Source: Arenibacter arenosicollis
GTDB taxonomy: Bacteria > Bacteroidota > Bacteroidia > Flavobacteriales > Flavobacteriaceae
Length of the DNA: 64,000 bases
Assembly: GCF_014397245.1 (NCBI RefSeq)
Contig: NZ_JACLHY010000028.1
Span: 1 to 64,000, forward strand
Direction of reading: 5' to 3'
Shown: positions 25,645 to 34,737 of the stretch, in pieces
Layout: every line of letters begins with the position of its first letter
How positions within the stretch are numbered: the stretch's first letter is position 1
Notes under the pieces: model-generated
The model's database searches: none
What the model saw: the letters and a program-made list of their open reading frames with translations, nothing else
What the model was told of the DNA's origin: nothing
Position numbers and translations under genes: made by a program

Positions 25645-26814
25645 ATGGATCAGCTTAAATGCTGTGTGGTTATACCTACATACAATAATCACAAAACCCT
25701 AAAAAAAGTCATTGACGGGGTGTTGCAATACACCAATGATATTATAGTCGTAAATGACGGGTCTACGGATACCACTTCCGATATATTGACCAAATTTCAC
25801 AATATCCGTACTATTTCCCTTCCGCATAACAAAGGCAAAGGATATGCCTTGAGAAAAGGTTTTGAATTGGCTCTGGAACAGGGTTTCCACTTTGCCATCA
25901 CCATTGATTCCGATGGTCAGCACTTTCCGGATGATATACCCGTACTTATTGATAGCTTAAATAAAGAAACGTCCAAAAACGTACTTTATATAGGGGCAAG
26001 AAATATGGGACAAAAAGACGTTCCTAAAAAAAGTAGTTTTGGAAACAAATTTTCCAATTTTTGGTTTTGGGTAGAAACTGGGGTAAGACTACAGGACACC
26101 CAATCTGGTTATAGACTATATCCCATAAAAGCTTTAAAGGATATCACCTTCTTTACAAGAAAATTTGAGTTTGAGATTGAAGCAATCGTAAAGGCCGCAT
26201 GGAACGGAATACAAGTGAAGAATATCCCGGTAAAAGTAACCTACGATGTCACGGAAAGGGTATCCCATTTTAGACCCTTTGTAGATTTTTCACGTATTAG
26301 CCTGTTAAATACTTATTTGGTAATACTCACATTTCTTTATATTTTCCCCCGTGATATAATCCAAAAAATAAAAAAAAAAGGAATTAAAAGATTCTTCTAT
26401 GAAGACTTTCTAGGCAGTAATGATTCCCATGAAAAAAAAGCACTTTCCATAGCATTGGGAGTCTTTATTGGTTTATCCCCCCTTTGGGGATTCCAAACCT
26501 TGATAGTTATTTTCTTGGCCGTACTGTTTAAACTGAACAAAACCATTGCCTTTGCCTTTTCCAACGTAAGCTTCCCTCCATTTATCCCTTTTGTGTTATT
26601 TATTAGCCTAAAGATAGGACACTGGGTCTTGGGCACCGAGTTTGACTTTACCTTTGAGGAAGCTGGAGCAAATTTTGAAGTGATAAAACATTTAAAATCC
26701 TATATAATCGGTAGCATAACCCTTTCCTTTTTTGGAGCTTTAACCACGGGATTCTGTGGATATATAATATTGAATATTTTTGACAGAAAGAAAATTGCAC
26801 TTAAAAATGGGTAG
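25645..26814 (+). CDS. GT2 glycosyltransferase fused to DUF2062
   Basis: A 389-residue protein. Residues 1-220 form a family 2 glycosyltransferase of the dolichyl-phosphate-mannose synthase type, with CVVIPTYNN at the N-terminus, VVNDGSTD, and the metal-binding DSDGQHFPDD. The C-terminal 150 residues are a membrane DUF2062 domain (ALSIALGVFIGLSPLWGFQT). It would move a sugar from a nucleotide donor to a lipid. I use the ATG at 25645, where the conserved domain begins, although an in-frame TTG at 25555 exists. The overlapping exporter gene follows. Similar proteins sit in other flexirubin loci, but the acceptor is not known. Confidence 0.85.
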   Translation: MDQLKCCVVIPTYNNHKTLKKVIDGVLQYTNDIIVVNDGSTDTTSDILTKFHNIRTISLPHNKGKGYALRKGFELALEQGFHFAITIDSDGQHFPDDIPVLIDSLNKETSKNVLYIGARNMGQKDVPKKSSFGNKFSNFWFWVETGVRLQDTQSGYRLYPIKALKDITFFTRKFEFEIEAIVKAAWNGIQVKNIPVKVTYDVTERVSHFRPFVDFSRISLLNTYLVILTFLYIFPRDIIQKIKKKGIKRFFYEDFLGSNDSHEKKALSIALGVFIGLSPLWGFQTLIVIFLAVLFKLNKTIAFAFSNVSFPPFIPFVLFISLKIGHWVLGTEFDFTFEEAGANFEVIKHLKSYIIGSITLSFFGALTTGFCGYIILNIFDRKKIALKNG

Positions 26815-29800
26815 TTTTTTATATCGGTTTTATCATTTTGTTGCCAATAGAAGGCTACCTAGCGTCTTTGGTCTGATTGCCCTATTTTCCATCTTAATAT
26901 TTTTTGCTTCCAAAATTGAATTCGAAGAGGACATAACCAAGCTCATACCAAATAATAGCAGGACTGTAGAAATTCAAAAAGTATTAAAATCAGTAAATTT
27001 CTCAGATAAGATCGTCGTTAATATTGTTAGGCAACCAGGGGCAACCATTGAAGAACTAACTGGGTATGCAACTGTTTTCCTCGATAGCATATCCAAAAAA
27101 TCTTCTTCACATATAAAGAAAATCCAAGGCAAGATAGATGATGGAGACCTAGGTAATACCATGAGTTTTGTCTATGAAAATGCTCCCTTGTTCTTGGATA
27201 GGGAAGACTACAATATTATTTCAAAAAGACTCGAAAAGGACAGTATTTCCAAAATCACAGAAAAAAATTACAGAACATTAATTTCCCCATCTGGAATTGT
27301 TGCCAAGGAAATGATTCTAAAAGACCCCCTAGGAATTTCCTTTATTGCCCTGAAAAGATTAAGACAACTGGGCATCGGAGAGCAATTTACCCTTAAAGAC
27401 GGCTTTCTCCTGAGTAAGGACCTGCAAAATATTTTACTTTTTATTACTCCTGTCCACCCTTCTAGTGAAACCGTGGAAAATACCAAATTTGTTGCCGATC
27501 TATATGAAACCCAAGAACAGCTGGACCAATTGTTTAAGGACAAAATAAAAAGTGAATATTTTGGTGCCACTTTAATAGCGGTGGCCAACGCTAAACAGAT
27601 TAAAACCGATATTCAATTAACGGTCAGTATTGCGCTATCCATCTTAATTGTTATCCTGATTCTATTTTATAGAAAAATAACTATTCCCATTATTCTCTTT
27701 ACCCCTACCCTTTTCGGAGCAATACTATCCGTAGCTGTACTTTATTTGACCAGAGGGAAGATTTCTGCCATTTCCTTGGGCATAGGCTCCGTACTACTTG
27801 GCGTTACCTTGGACTATTCCTTACATATCCTAACCCAAATAAGAAATAACCCGTCTATAAGGACACTTTACACCGATGTGGCCAAGCCCGTAATTATGAG
27901 CAGCATCACCACTGCCCTAGCCTTTTTATGTCTGCTTTTTCTGGATTCTCAGGCTCTACAGGACCTTGGTATTTTTGCCGCCGTTAGCGTAATTGGCTCC
28001 TGTATATTCGCTCTCCTTTTTATACCCCACGTTTACCGGAATAATGACAAAATTAAAATTAGGAACACCCTTTTAGATAAAATAGCTTCCTACAATTTTC
28101 ATAAAAACAAATGGGGCATTGTTGTTCTTGTAGGCTTGTTGACTGCCAGTATTTTTTTTCACGATAAGGTAATTTTCAATAAGGATATTTCCAAACTCAA
28201 TTACGAGCCTACCGCACTGATGCAAGCTAGGGAAAGACTGGATGCACTTACCAATATGTCTTCCAAATCCATTTATTTGGCCATATATGGAGAAGATAGC
28301 GAAGTAGCGTTTCAAACCAACGATACCATTTACCAAGAATTGGTCCGCTTAAAGAACAAGGGAGAAATTCTTAGTTTTGGATCTATTGGCACCTTAGTTC
28401 TTTCCCAACAGAAACAGCAAGAAAAAATTGCACTTTGGAAGGATTTTTGGGACGATAATACTATTGCAAATACAAAAGAAAATCTTATAGAAAGCGGTAC
28501 GGAGTTAGGATTTAAGCCAAACTCCTTCGATAAATTTTATTCCTTTCTCGACAAAGATTTTAACCTGCTGAACATTTTGGATTACAGCGGCGCAGCAGCT
28601 CTACCTATTGACGACTACGTTAATACCGATAATGATTTTACCACTATTACATCACTGATTAAATTAAAGGAGGGAAACGGAGAAAAGGTAAAGCAAATTT
28701 TTAAAGGATACCCCAAAACCCTGGTAATAGATAGGCAAGAAATGAATGAGATGTTTTTAGGCAATCTCAAAAATGATTTCAATAAGCTTATTGGCTACTC
28801 CCTTGGAATAGTGGTTTTGATCCTGTTTCTTTTTTTCAGGAGCTTTTCCCTCGTTTTGGTAACCAGCATTCCCATTTTGCTTACTTGGTGGTTGACCATT
28901 GGTATTATGGGTATGTTTAATATAGAATTCAACATCTTTAACATCATTATCTCCACCTTCATCTTTGGCTTGGGAATAGATTACAGTATATTCATAACCA
29001 CAGGACTGCTCAAGGAATATGGTAAAGGAGAAAAATTACTCACTACACATAGAACCTCTATCCTCCTATCCGCCATAACGACAATCTTGGGTATCGGCGT
29101 ACTTATTTTTGCAAAACACCCAGCTTTACATTCCATTAGTCTAGTTTCACTAATAGGCATCCTATCGGCTATTTTTGTTGCTTTTACCATACAACCATTA
29201 TTATTCTTACTCTTTATTGGAAGTAAAGAAAAACGCCCCATAAGCCTGCGATTACTAATTCATTCCGTCCTCTCATTTGGGTATTACGGTTCCGGTGGAC
29301 TATTGTTGTCCATATGGAGTGTTACGTTTATGAAAATCCTGCCCTTTAACAAAAAAATTAAAATGAAATGGTTTCATAGAACGATTTCAAAATTCATGAA
29401 ATCGGTTCTTTATACCAATCCCTTTGTACGTAAAAAAGTAATTAATTTATCAGGGGAAGACTTTAGCAAACCTGCTATAATTATTGCAAATCACACCTCA
29501 TTTTTGGATATTTTGGCTGTTGGCATGTTACATCCAAAGATTATTTATTTGGTAAACGATTGGGTGTACAAATCTCCAATTTTTGGAAAAGCCGTTCAAT
29601 TGGCAGGGTTTTATCCTGTATCCCAAGGAATTGACAACGGCCTGGAACATTTAAAAAACAAGGTAGCCCAAGGATACTCCTTAATGGCATTCCCAGAGGG
29701 CACACGGTCCAGGACCAATAAAATAAGACGATTCCACAAAGGAGCCTTTTATTTGGCGGAACAGTTCAACATGGATATTGTTCCGGTATTAATCCATGGA

Positions 29801-30508
29801 AATTCAGAAGTCCTCCCTAAAGGGAGTTTTGTGATAAAAAACGGCAGTATAACGGTCAAGATTTTGGATAGAATCTCACCGGAAGACGACGAATACGGCA
29901 AAACCTACCGAGAGCGCAATAAAAGCATCGCTGCCCATTTCAGATCCGAATTTCAAAAATTAAGAAATGAGGTGGAAGGAGACACTTATTTTTTAAGAAC
30001 CATTCTGGAAGATTATCGCTACAAAGGAGATTCCATCTATCGTGCGGTAAAGAAAGATTTAGAAAATAACTCGAAAATATATTCCAAAATCTCAAAACAC
30101 ATTGGAACTTCAGATTCCATAATTCATCTTTCAAAAGAATACGGGCAACTGGATTTTCTATTATCTTTAAATGCTGTTGATCGCAAAATTTTCACCTATC
30201 TTAAGGATGTGGAGGTAAGACCTATTGTAAAAAACAGTTTTATTGCTCAGCAAATAGCCAAATTAATCTTGGTAGAATCAATTGATGAGGCCGTTGAACA
30301 GCCTGCGGAGATAATGATCATTGATTTGGAAATAGAAGATTTAAAAGTGCTTGGGCATATAATAAAAAACAATATTCAGATACTGATATTAGTAAAAGAA
30401 GCTGCAAAATTGCCTTCGAAAATTATAACGGCAACTGGTTTTGAAAATATTTTGGAAAATGAAAACCTTATTATCCTTGAAAAAATAAAGGCCCAACATA
30501 ACCCTTAG
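26807..30508 (+). CDS. MMPL exporter-PlsC acyltransferase fusion with decayed methyltransferase tail
   Basis: A 1233-residue three-part protein. Residues 1 to about 830 are an RND/MMPL exporter with two sets of membrane helices and two periplasmic domains. About 865-1060 is a PlsC acyltransferase with His896 in NHTSFLD and Glu964 in FPEGTRSRT. The last 150 residues follow the outline of a class I methyltransferase (YRYKG, then YGQLDFLLSL, then DRKI), but the glycine-rich SAM loop has become HLSKEYGQ, so this part is probably inactive. It likely extracts pigment from the inner membrane, possibly with acylation. The start ATGGGTAG overlaps the glycosyltransferase stop. Confidence 0.88.
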   Translation: MGSFLYRFYHFVANRRLPSVFGLIALFSILIFFASKIEFEEDITKLIPNNSRTVEIQKVLKSVNFSDKIVVNIVRQPGATIEELTGYATVFLDSISKKSSSHIKKIQGKIDDGDLGNTMSFVYENAPLFLDREDYNIISKRLEKDSISKITEKNYRTLISPSGIVAKEMILKDPLGISFIALKRLRQLGIGEQFTLKDGFLLSKDLQNILLFITPVHPSSETVENTKFVADLYETQEQLDQLFKDKIKSEYFGATLIAVANAKQIKTDIQLTVSIALSILIVILILFYRKITIPIILFTPTLFGAILSVAVLYLTRGKISAISLGIGSVLLGVTLDYSLHILTQIRNNPSIRTLYTDVAKPVIMSSITTALAFLCLLFLDSQALQDLGIFAAVSVIGSCIFALLFIPHVYRNNDKIKIRNTLLDKIASYNFHKNKWGIVVLVGLLTASIFFHDKVIFNKDISKLNYEPTALMQARERLDALTNMSSKSIYLAIYGEDSEVAFQTNDTIYQELVRLKNKGEILSFGSIGTLVLSQQKQQEKIALWKDFWDDNTIANTKENLIESGTELGFKPNSFDKFYSFLDKDFNLLNILDYSGAAALPIDDYVNTDNDFTTITSLIKLKEGNGEKVKQIFKGYPKTLVIDRQEMNEMFLGNLKNDFNKLIGYSLGIVVLILFLFFRSFSLVLVTSIPILLTWWLTIGIMGMFNIEFNIFNIIISTFIFGLGIDYSIFITTGLLKEYGKGEKLLTTHRTSILLSAITTILGIGVLIFAKHPALHSISLVSLIGILSAIFVAFTIQPLLFLLFIGSKEKRPISLRLLIHSVLSFGYYGSGGLLLSIWSVTFMKILPFNKKIKMKWFHRTISKFMKSVLYTNPFVRKKVINLSGEDFSKPAIIIANHTSFLDILAVGMLHPKIIYLVNDWVYKSPIFGKAVQLAGFYPVSQGIDNGLEHLKNKVAQGYSLMAFPEGTRSRTNKIRRFHKGAFYLAEQFNMDIVPVLIHGNSEVLPKGSFVIKNGSITVKILDRISPEDDEYGKTYRERNKSIAAHFRSEFQKLRNEVEGDTYFLRTILEDYRYKGDSIYRAVKKDLENNSKIYSKISKHIGTSDSIIHLSKEYGQLDFLLSLNAVDRKIFTYLKDVEVRPIVKNSFIAQQIAKLILVESIDEAVEQPAEIMIIDLEIEDLKVLGHIIKNNIQILILVKEAAKLPSKIITATGFENILENENLIILEKIKAQHNP

Positions 30509-30633
30509 GGATAGGCGTCGAAAAGCATCCATGTATTTCAATTGGGAGGGATAATAAATAATATACAGTTAGGCAACACCTACCAAAACCCTTAATTGAG
30601 CATTGGTTTTGGGAATTGTAAAGAATTCAGCAT

Positions 30634-32169
30634 ATGAAAGAACATTACGACATTGTAATTGTTGGAAGCGGATTAGGGGGATTGGTTTCTGCCTTGATAA
30701 TGGCCAAGGAAGGTTATAGTGTCTGTGTCTTGGAAAAAAACAATCAATTTGGAGGCAACTTACAGACCTTTGTCAGGGATAAAACCATTTTTGATACTGG
30801 TGTACATTATATTGGAGGACTTTCAGAAGGCCAAAACCTGAACCAATATTTTACATATTTGGGTATAATGGACCAATTAAAACTCAAAAAACTGGATGAA
30901 GACGGCTTTGATATTATAACGTTCGACGATGATCCAATAGAGTACAAACACGCTCAAGGGTATGATCGGTTTGAAAACAGTTTGATAGCCCAATTTCCAG
31001 AAGAGGAAAAGGCCATAAAAATTTATAGTAAAAAGCTAAGGGATACTTGTTCCAAGTTTCCATTGTACAATTTAAACAAAGGTAAGCCTTCCTATGGGAG
31101 TGATGAAGTGTTTAACTTAAATGCCAAAACTTATATCAATTCCCTTACAGATAATAAAAAGCTACAGGCGGTTTTTGCGGGCACCAATTTTCTTTATGCC
31201 GGAGATGGGGAACGTTCTCCTTTCTATGTTCATGCTCTTTCCGTTAATTCCTATATAGAAAGTGCTTACCGATGCGTAAACGGGGGAAGCCAGATTACCA
31301 AAGTACTTATCAGACAAATAAAAAAATATGGAGGCGATACTTACAAACACCATGAAGTATCCAAATTCAATGTTAAAAATGGGGAAATTACTTCGGTTGA
31401 AACAAAAAATGGAAAGCTTATAAATGGCGACATCTTCATATCCAATGTAGAACCCAAGCTCACCTTAAAAATGGTTGGTGAGGAAAACTTTAGAAAATCC
31501 TATACCAATAGAATCAATAAGATTGAAAGTATTATTTCGGCCTTTAGTCTATACATTGTATTAAAACCTAATTCCTTTAAATATCACAATAAGAATTTTT
31601 ATCATTTTAAATATGGAGATCGGGTTTGGGATGCCCAAAATTACACTCAAGAGAGTTGGCCTGAAGGATATATGGTCTCCATGGGCGTTAATAAAAAAGA
31701 TGATGGTTGGGGAGATAGTTTGATAGCTATGACCTATATGAATTTCAATGAGGTCAAACACTGGCAAAATACATTTAACACTGTTGCCGCTAAAAATGAC
31801 AGGGGACAGACTTATGAGGAGTTTAAGAATTATAAGACAGAAATTTTTATTACGGAATTGGAGAAAAAGTTCCCAAATCTTCGAGATTGCATTCAAACGG
31901 TTTATGCCTCCACGCCTTTGTCCTATAGGGATTACATAGGATCACATAATGGATCCATGTATGGCTATGTTAAGGACGTAAACAATCCTCTGCATTCATT
32001 TGTCTCTCCTAGAACAAAAATCAAAAATCTTTTATTTACCGGTCAAAGTTTAAATATGCATGGAATCTTAGGAGTAACCATAGGAGCAATCATTACTTGT
32101 TCCGAGTTGGTTGGAAAAGACTATTTACTGGAGAAAATTTTGGAAGTCAATAAAACTCAAGAGGTGTAA
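30634..32169 (+). CDS. CrtI/retinol-reductase-like FAD oxidoreductase
   Basis: A 511-residue flavoenzyme with the N-terminal dinucleotide motif VGSGLGGLVSA at about residues 10-20, Glu at the end of strand 2 (CVLEKNNQFGGN), and the C-terminal TGQSLNMHGILGVTIGA typical of phytoene desaturase and retinol saturase-like proteins. Such enzymes add or remove double bonds in polyenes. It could adjust the polyene or ring oxidation state of the pigment. It begins 125 bases after the exporter gene, the largest gap in this part of the run. Confidence 0.85.
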   Translation: MKEHYDIVIVGSGLGGLVSALIMAKEGYSVCVLEKNNQFGGNLQTFVRDKTIFDTGVHYIGGLSEGQNLNQYFTYLGIMDQLKLKKLDEDGFDIITFDDDPIEYKHAQGYDRFENSLIAQFPEEEKAIKIYSKKLRDTCSKFPLYNLNKGKPSYGSDEVFNLNAKTYINSLTDNKKLQAVFAGTNFLYAGDGERSPFYVHALSVNSYIESAYRCVNGGSQITKVLIRQIKKYGGDTYKHHEVSKFNVKNGEITSVETKNGKLINGDIFISNVEPKLTLKMVGEENFRKSYTNRINKIESIISAFSLYIVLKPNSFKYHNKNFYHFKYGDRVWDAQNYTQESWPEGYMVSMGVNKKDDGWGDSLIAMTYMNFNEVKHWQNTFNTVAAKNDRGQTYEEFKNYKTEIFITELEKKFPNLRDCIQTVYASTPLSYRDYIGSHNGSMYGYVKDVNNPLHSFVSPRTKIKNLLFTGQSLNMHGILGVTIGAIITCSELVGKDYLLEKILEVNKTQEV

Positions 32170-32179
32170 AAATTTTAAT

Positions 32180-33052
32180 ATGGGACAAATTAAAACGATA
32201 CCGATTACCAGGGTAAGCAATATTAGTAAGGAAGATTTTATTAATAAATTTTATAAAACCCAACGTCCCGTTTTAATTGAAAACCTCACTAATGATTGGC
32301 CTGCCCGAAAATATTGGAATATAGAATATATACAGGAACGGGCGGGAGACCAGATTGTTCCACTCTACAATAATGAACCTACCAAGGGGAAACAAAACTC
32401 TGCCGCCCCGGCGATGGAAATGAAACTGTACGACTACCTTGAAATACTTAAAAACCAACCTACGGACCTTCGTATATTTTTCTACAACATTCTGGATAAA
32501 ATGCCGGAATTAATTAAGGATATAAGGTACCCTGATATAGGATTAAAATTTTTCAAACGCTTGCCTGTCATGTTTTTCGGTGGTAAAGGCTCAGTAGTGC
32601 TGCCCCACTACGACATGGATTTATCAGACCTACTTCACTTTCATTTTCACGGTCACAAAAGTGTTCTTTTGTTTCCACCAGAACAGACCAAATACCTATA
32701 CAAGGTGCCTTTTTCAGTGCATAATTTGGAATCTATAAACATGGACGAGCCAGATTTTGAAACCTATCCAGCCTTAAAAAAGGCAGAAGGACTTTATATT
32801 GAAATGAAGCACGGTGATGCCTTGTACATGCCAAGCGGATACTGGCACTATATTAAATATATGGATGGTGGCTTTTCCATTACCCTAAGGGCATTGCCAA
32901 ATCGTCCCATATTATTGTCCAAAATGTTTGGAAATCTATTCTTTATGAGGCCATTTGAAAACACAATGCGTAAACTATGGGGGCAAAAATGGGTAAACTT
33001 TAAAGAGAAAAAGATGCTTATAAGAACCAATAAAAGGTTTGGAAATCAATAA
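32180..33052 (+). CDS. JmjC/cupin_8-type Fe(II) dioxygenase-like protein
   Basis: A 290-residue cupin of the JmjC-like hydroxylase group. The metal ligands are visible: His143 and Asp145 in LPHYDMD, and the distal His223 in MPSGYWHY. The N-terminal RPVLIENLTNDWPARKYW is the usual start of cupin_8 proteins. Relatives hydroxylate proteins or small molecules using 2-oxoglutarate and O2. I use the ATG at 32180, just after the previous stop, because an earlier in-frame start would overlap that gene by 59 bases. It may hydroxylate the pigment or a partner protein. Confidence 0.85.
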   Translation: MGQIKTIPITRVSNISKEDFINKFYKTQRPVLIENLTNDWPARKYWNIEYIQERAGDQIVPLYNNEPTKGKQNSAAPAMEMKLYDYLEILKNQPTDLRIFFYNILDKMPELIKDIRYPDIGLKFFKRLPVMFFGGKGSVVLPHYDMDLSDLLHFHFHGHKSVLLFPPEQTKYLYKVPFSVHNLESINMDEPDFETYPALKKAEGLYIEMKHGDALYMPSGYWHYIKYMDGGFSITLRALPNRPILLSKMFGNLFFMRPFENTMRKLWGQKWVNFKEKKMLIRTNKRFGNQ

Positions 33053-33066
33053 AATAGGTATTTAGG

Positions 33067-34737
33067 ATGCACCGGATAAAATGGATTATATGTCTTTCTG
33101 CCCTGCTAGGACTTTTGGGCTCCTGTGGAATTTCGAAATCCCTTAAGGATAGGCCCAATATAAGCGCCTACAACCCTAAAGTTCCGGAAATAACAAAAAC
33201 TTCGGATACTTCCTTCGTTTATTCCAATAACCACTTGACTAAAAACAAACAAGGCCTATGGGAGCTCTATGTATCTGGAGACCCCTTGCAAAGGGGCTTA
33301 ATTACAGGAGCTCTTACAGAAGAGCTATTTCAGCACCAGGAAGCTATATTTTTATCCAAGGTAAAACAATTGGTACCTTCCAAGACAAAAAGATATTTTC
33401 TAAAAAAATTCTTGGCCTGGTACAATAGAAAAATGTATAAGAACATTCCCGAGGAAATTAAGGTGGAAATTTGGGGACTATCCAAATACGCTTCTGACGA
33501 CTTTGACTACATCGCGGAACCATATTCGAGGGTACTTTACCTTCATGGCGCCCATGATATTGGCCATGCCCTACAAGATTTGGCCTTAGTAGGATGTTCT
33601 TCCTTTGCAGCCTGGGGGGATAAATCTGATGATGGGAGTTTGATCATTGGTCGGAATTTTGACTTTTATGCAGGGGACGATTTTGCCAAAAACAAAATAA
33701 TTTCATTTGTAGACCCTACCGAAGGCCATAAATTTATGTCTGTGACATGGGGCGGTATGATGGGAGTGGTCTCCGGAATGAACGAGCATGGTTTAACAGT
33801 TACCATCAACGCGGGAAAATCTAAAATTCCGTTGGTGGCCAAAACACCCATCAGTATCGTTGCTAGGGAAATTTTACAATATGCGGCAACACTGGAAGAG
33901 GCCGTAGCCATTGCCAAAAAACGCCAAGTATTTGTTTCGGAATCTATTTTAGTAGGTAGTGCCAGTGACAAAAAAGCAATAGTAATCGAAGTCTCGCCAC
34001 ATAATTTCGGAGTATATGAGGTCCCTAATACCAATCAATTGATCTGCTCCAACCACTTTCAGAGTGATGCCTATGCCAAGGACAAAAACAACAAAAAACA
34101 AATTTTGGAAAGTCATTCCAACTACAGATATGAGCGACTGGAAGAACTCTTGGGAAACCACGAAAAAATAACGCCTAAAATTGCAGTGGACATCCTTAGA
34201 AATAAAGAAGGTCTTAGGGATATGGATATTGGCTACGGCAATGAAAAGGCTTTGAACCAGTTATTGGCCCATCACGGAATTGTATTTAAACCAGAACAAG
34301 GATTGGTTTGGGTTTCTTCAAATCCCTACCAATTAGGAGAATTTGTAGCCTATAACCTGAACAAAATTTTTAAGGACAGTTTAAATCACGGGAACAAAAC
34401 TACCCTTTCCATCGCGAATAAAAACATTAAAAAAGATAGTTTTCTATATACCCTAGCGTATCAAAACTACGAGGAATATAGGTCAATGTCCGACAAAATA
34501 AAGGAAGCAGTAACAGACGAAAAACACTTAACTCCTGAATTCCTTGAGAAATTTAAAACATTGAATCCTGAATATTGGGAAACCTACTATTGGGTAGGTC
34601 GCTATTATTACCATAGAAAATATTATTTAGCTGCCTTGAATGCTTTTAAGGAGGCAAGTACAAAAGAAATAACTACAGTTCCCAAGGAAGCTCTGGTACA
34701 TTCGTATATTCGAAGATTAAAACGTAAATTAAAATAA
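33067..34737 (+). CDS. C45-family Ntn-hydrolase lipoprotein
   Basis: A 556-residue protein resembling acyl-CoA:6-aminopenicillanate acyltransferases. A lipoprotein signal places Cys20 (LLGSCG) at the membrane. The catalytic Ntn Cys177 lies in VGCSSFAAWG, followed by GRNFDFY, the signature of the C45 group, in which the chain is cut before this Cys to free the nucleophile. The last 60 residues are TPR-like (YYWVGRYYYHRKYYLAALNAFKEA). It would hydrolyse or transfer an acyl group at the periplasmic face of a membrane. The ligase gene overlaps its stop by one base. Attachment or release of the pigment acyl chain is one option, not shown. Confidence 0.83.
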   Translation: MHRIKWIICLSALLGLLGSCGISKSLKDRPNISAYNPKVPEITKTSDTSFVYSNNHLTKNKQGLWELYVSGDPLQRGLITGALTEELFQHQEAIFLSKVKQLVPSKTKRYFLKKFLAWYNRKMYKNIPEEIKVEIWGLSKYASDDFDYIAEPYSRVLYLHGAHDIGHALQDLALVGCSSFAAWGDKSDDGSLIIGRNFDFYAGDDFAKNKIISFVDPTEGHKFMSVTWGGMMGVVSGMNEHGLTVTINAGKSKIPLVAKTPISIVAREILQYAATLEEAVAIAKKRQVFVSESILVGSASDKKAIVIEVSPHNFGVYEVPNTNQLICSNHFQSDAYAKDKNNKKQILESHSNYRYERLEELLGNHEKITPKIAVDILRNKEGLRDMDIGYGNEKALNQLLAHHGIVFKPEQGLVWVSSNPYQLGEFVAYNLNKIFKDSLNHGNKTTLSIANKNIKKDSFLYTLAYQNYEEYRSMSDKIKEAVTDEKHLTPEFLEKFKTLNPEYWETYYWVGRYYYHRKYYLAALNAFKEASTKEITTVPKEALVHSYIRRLKRKLK

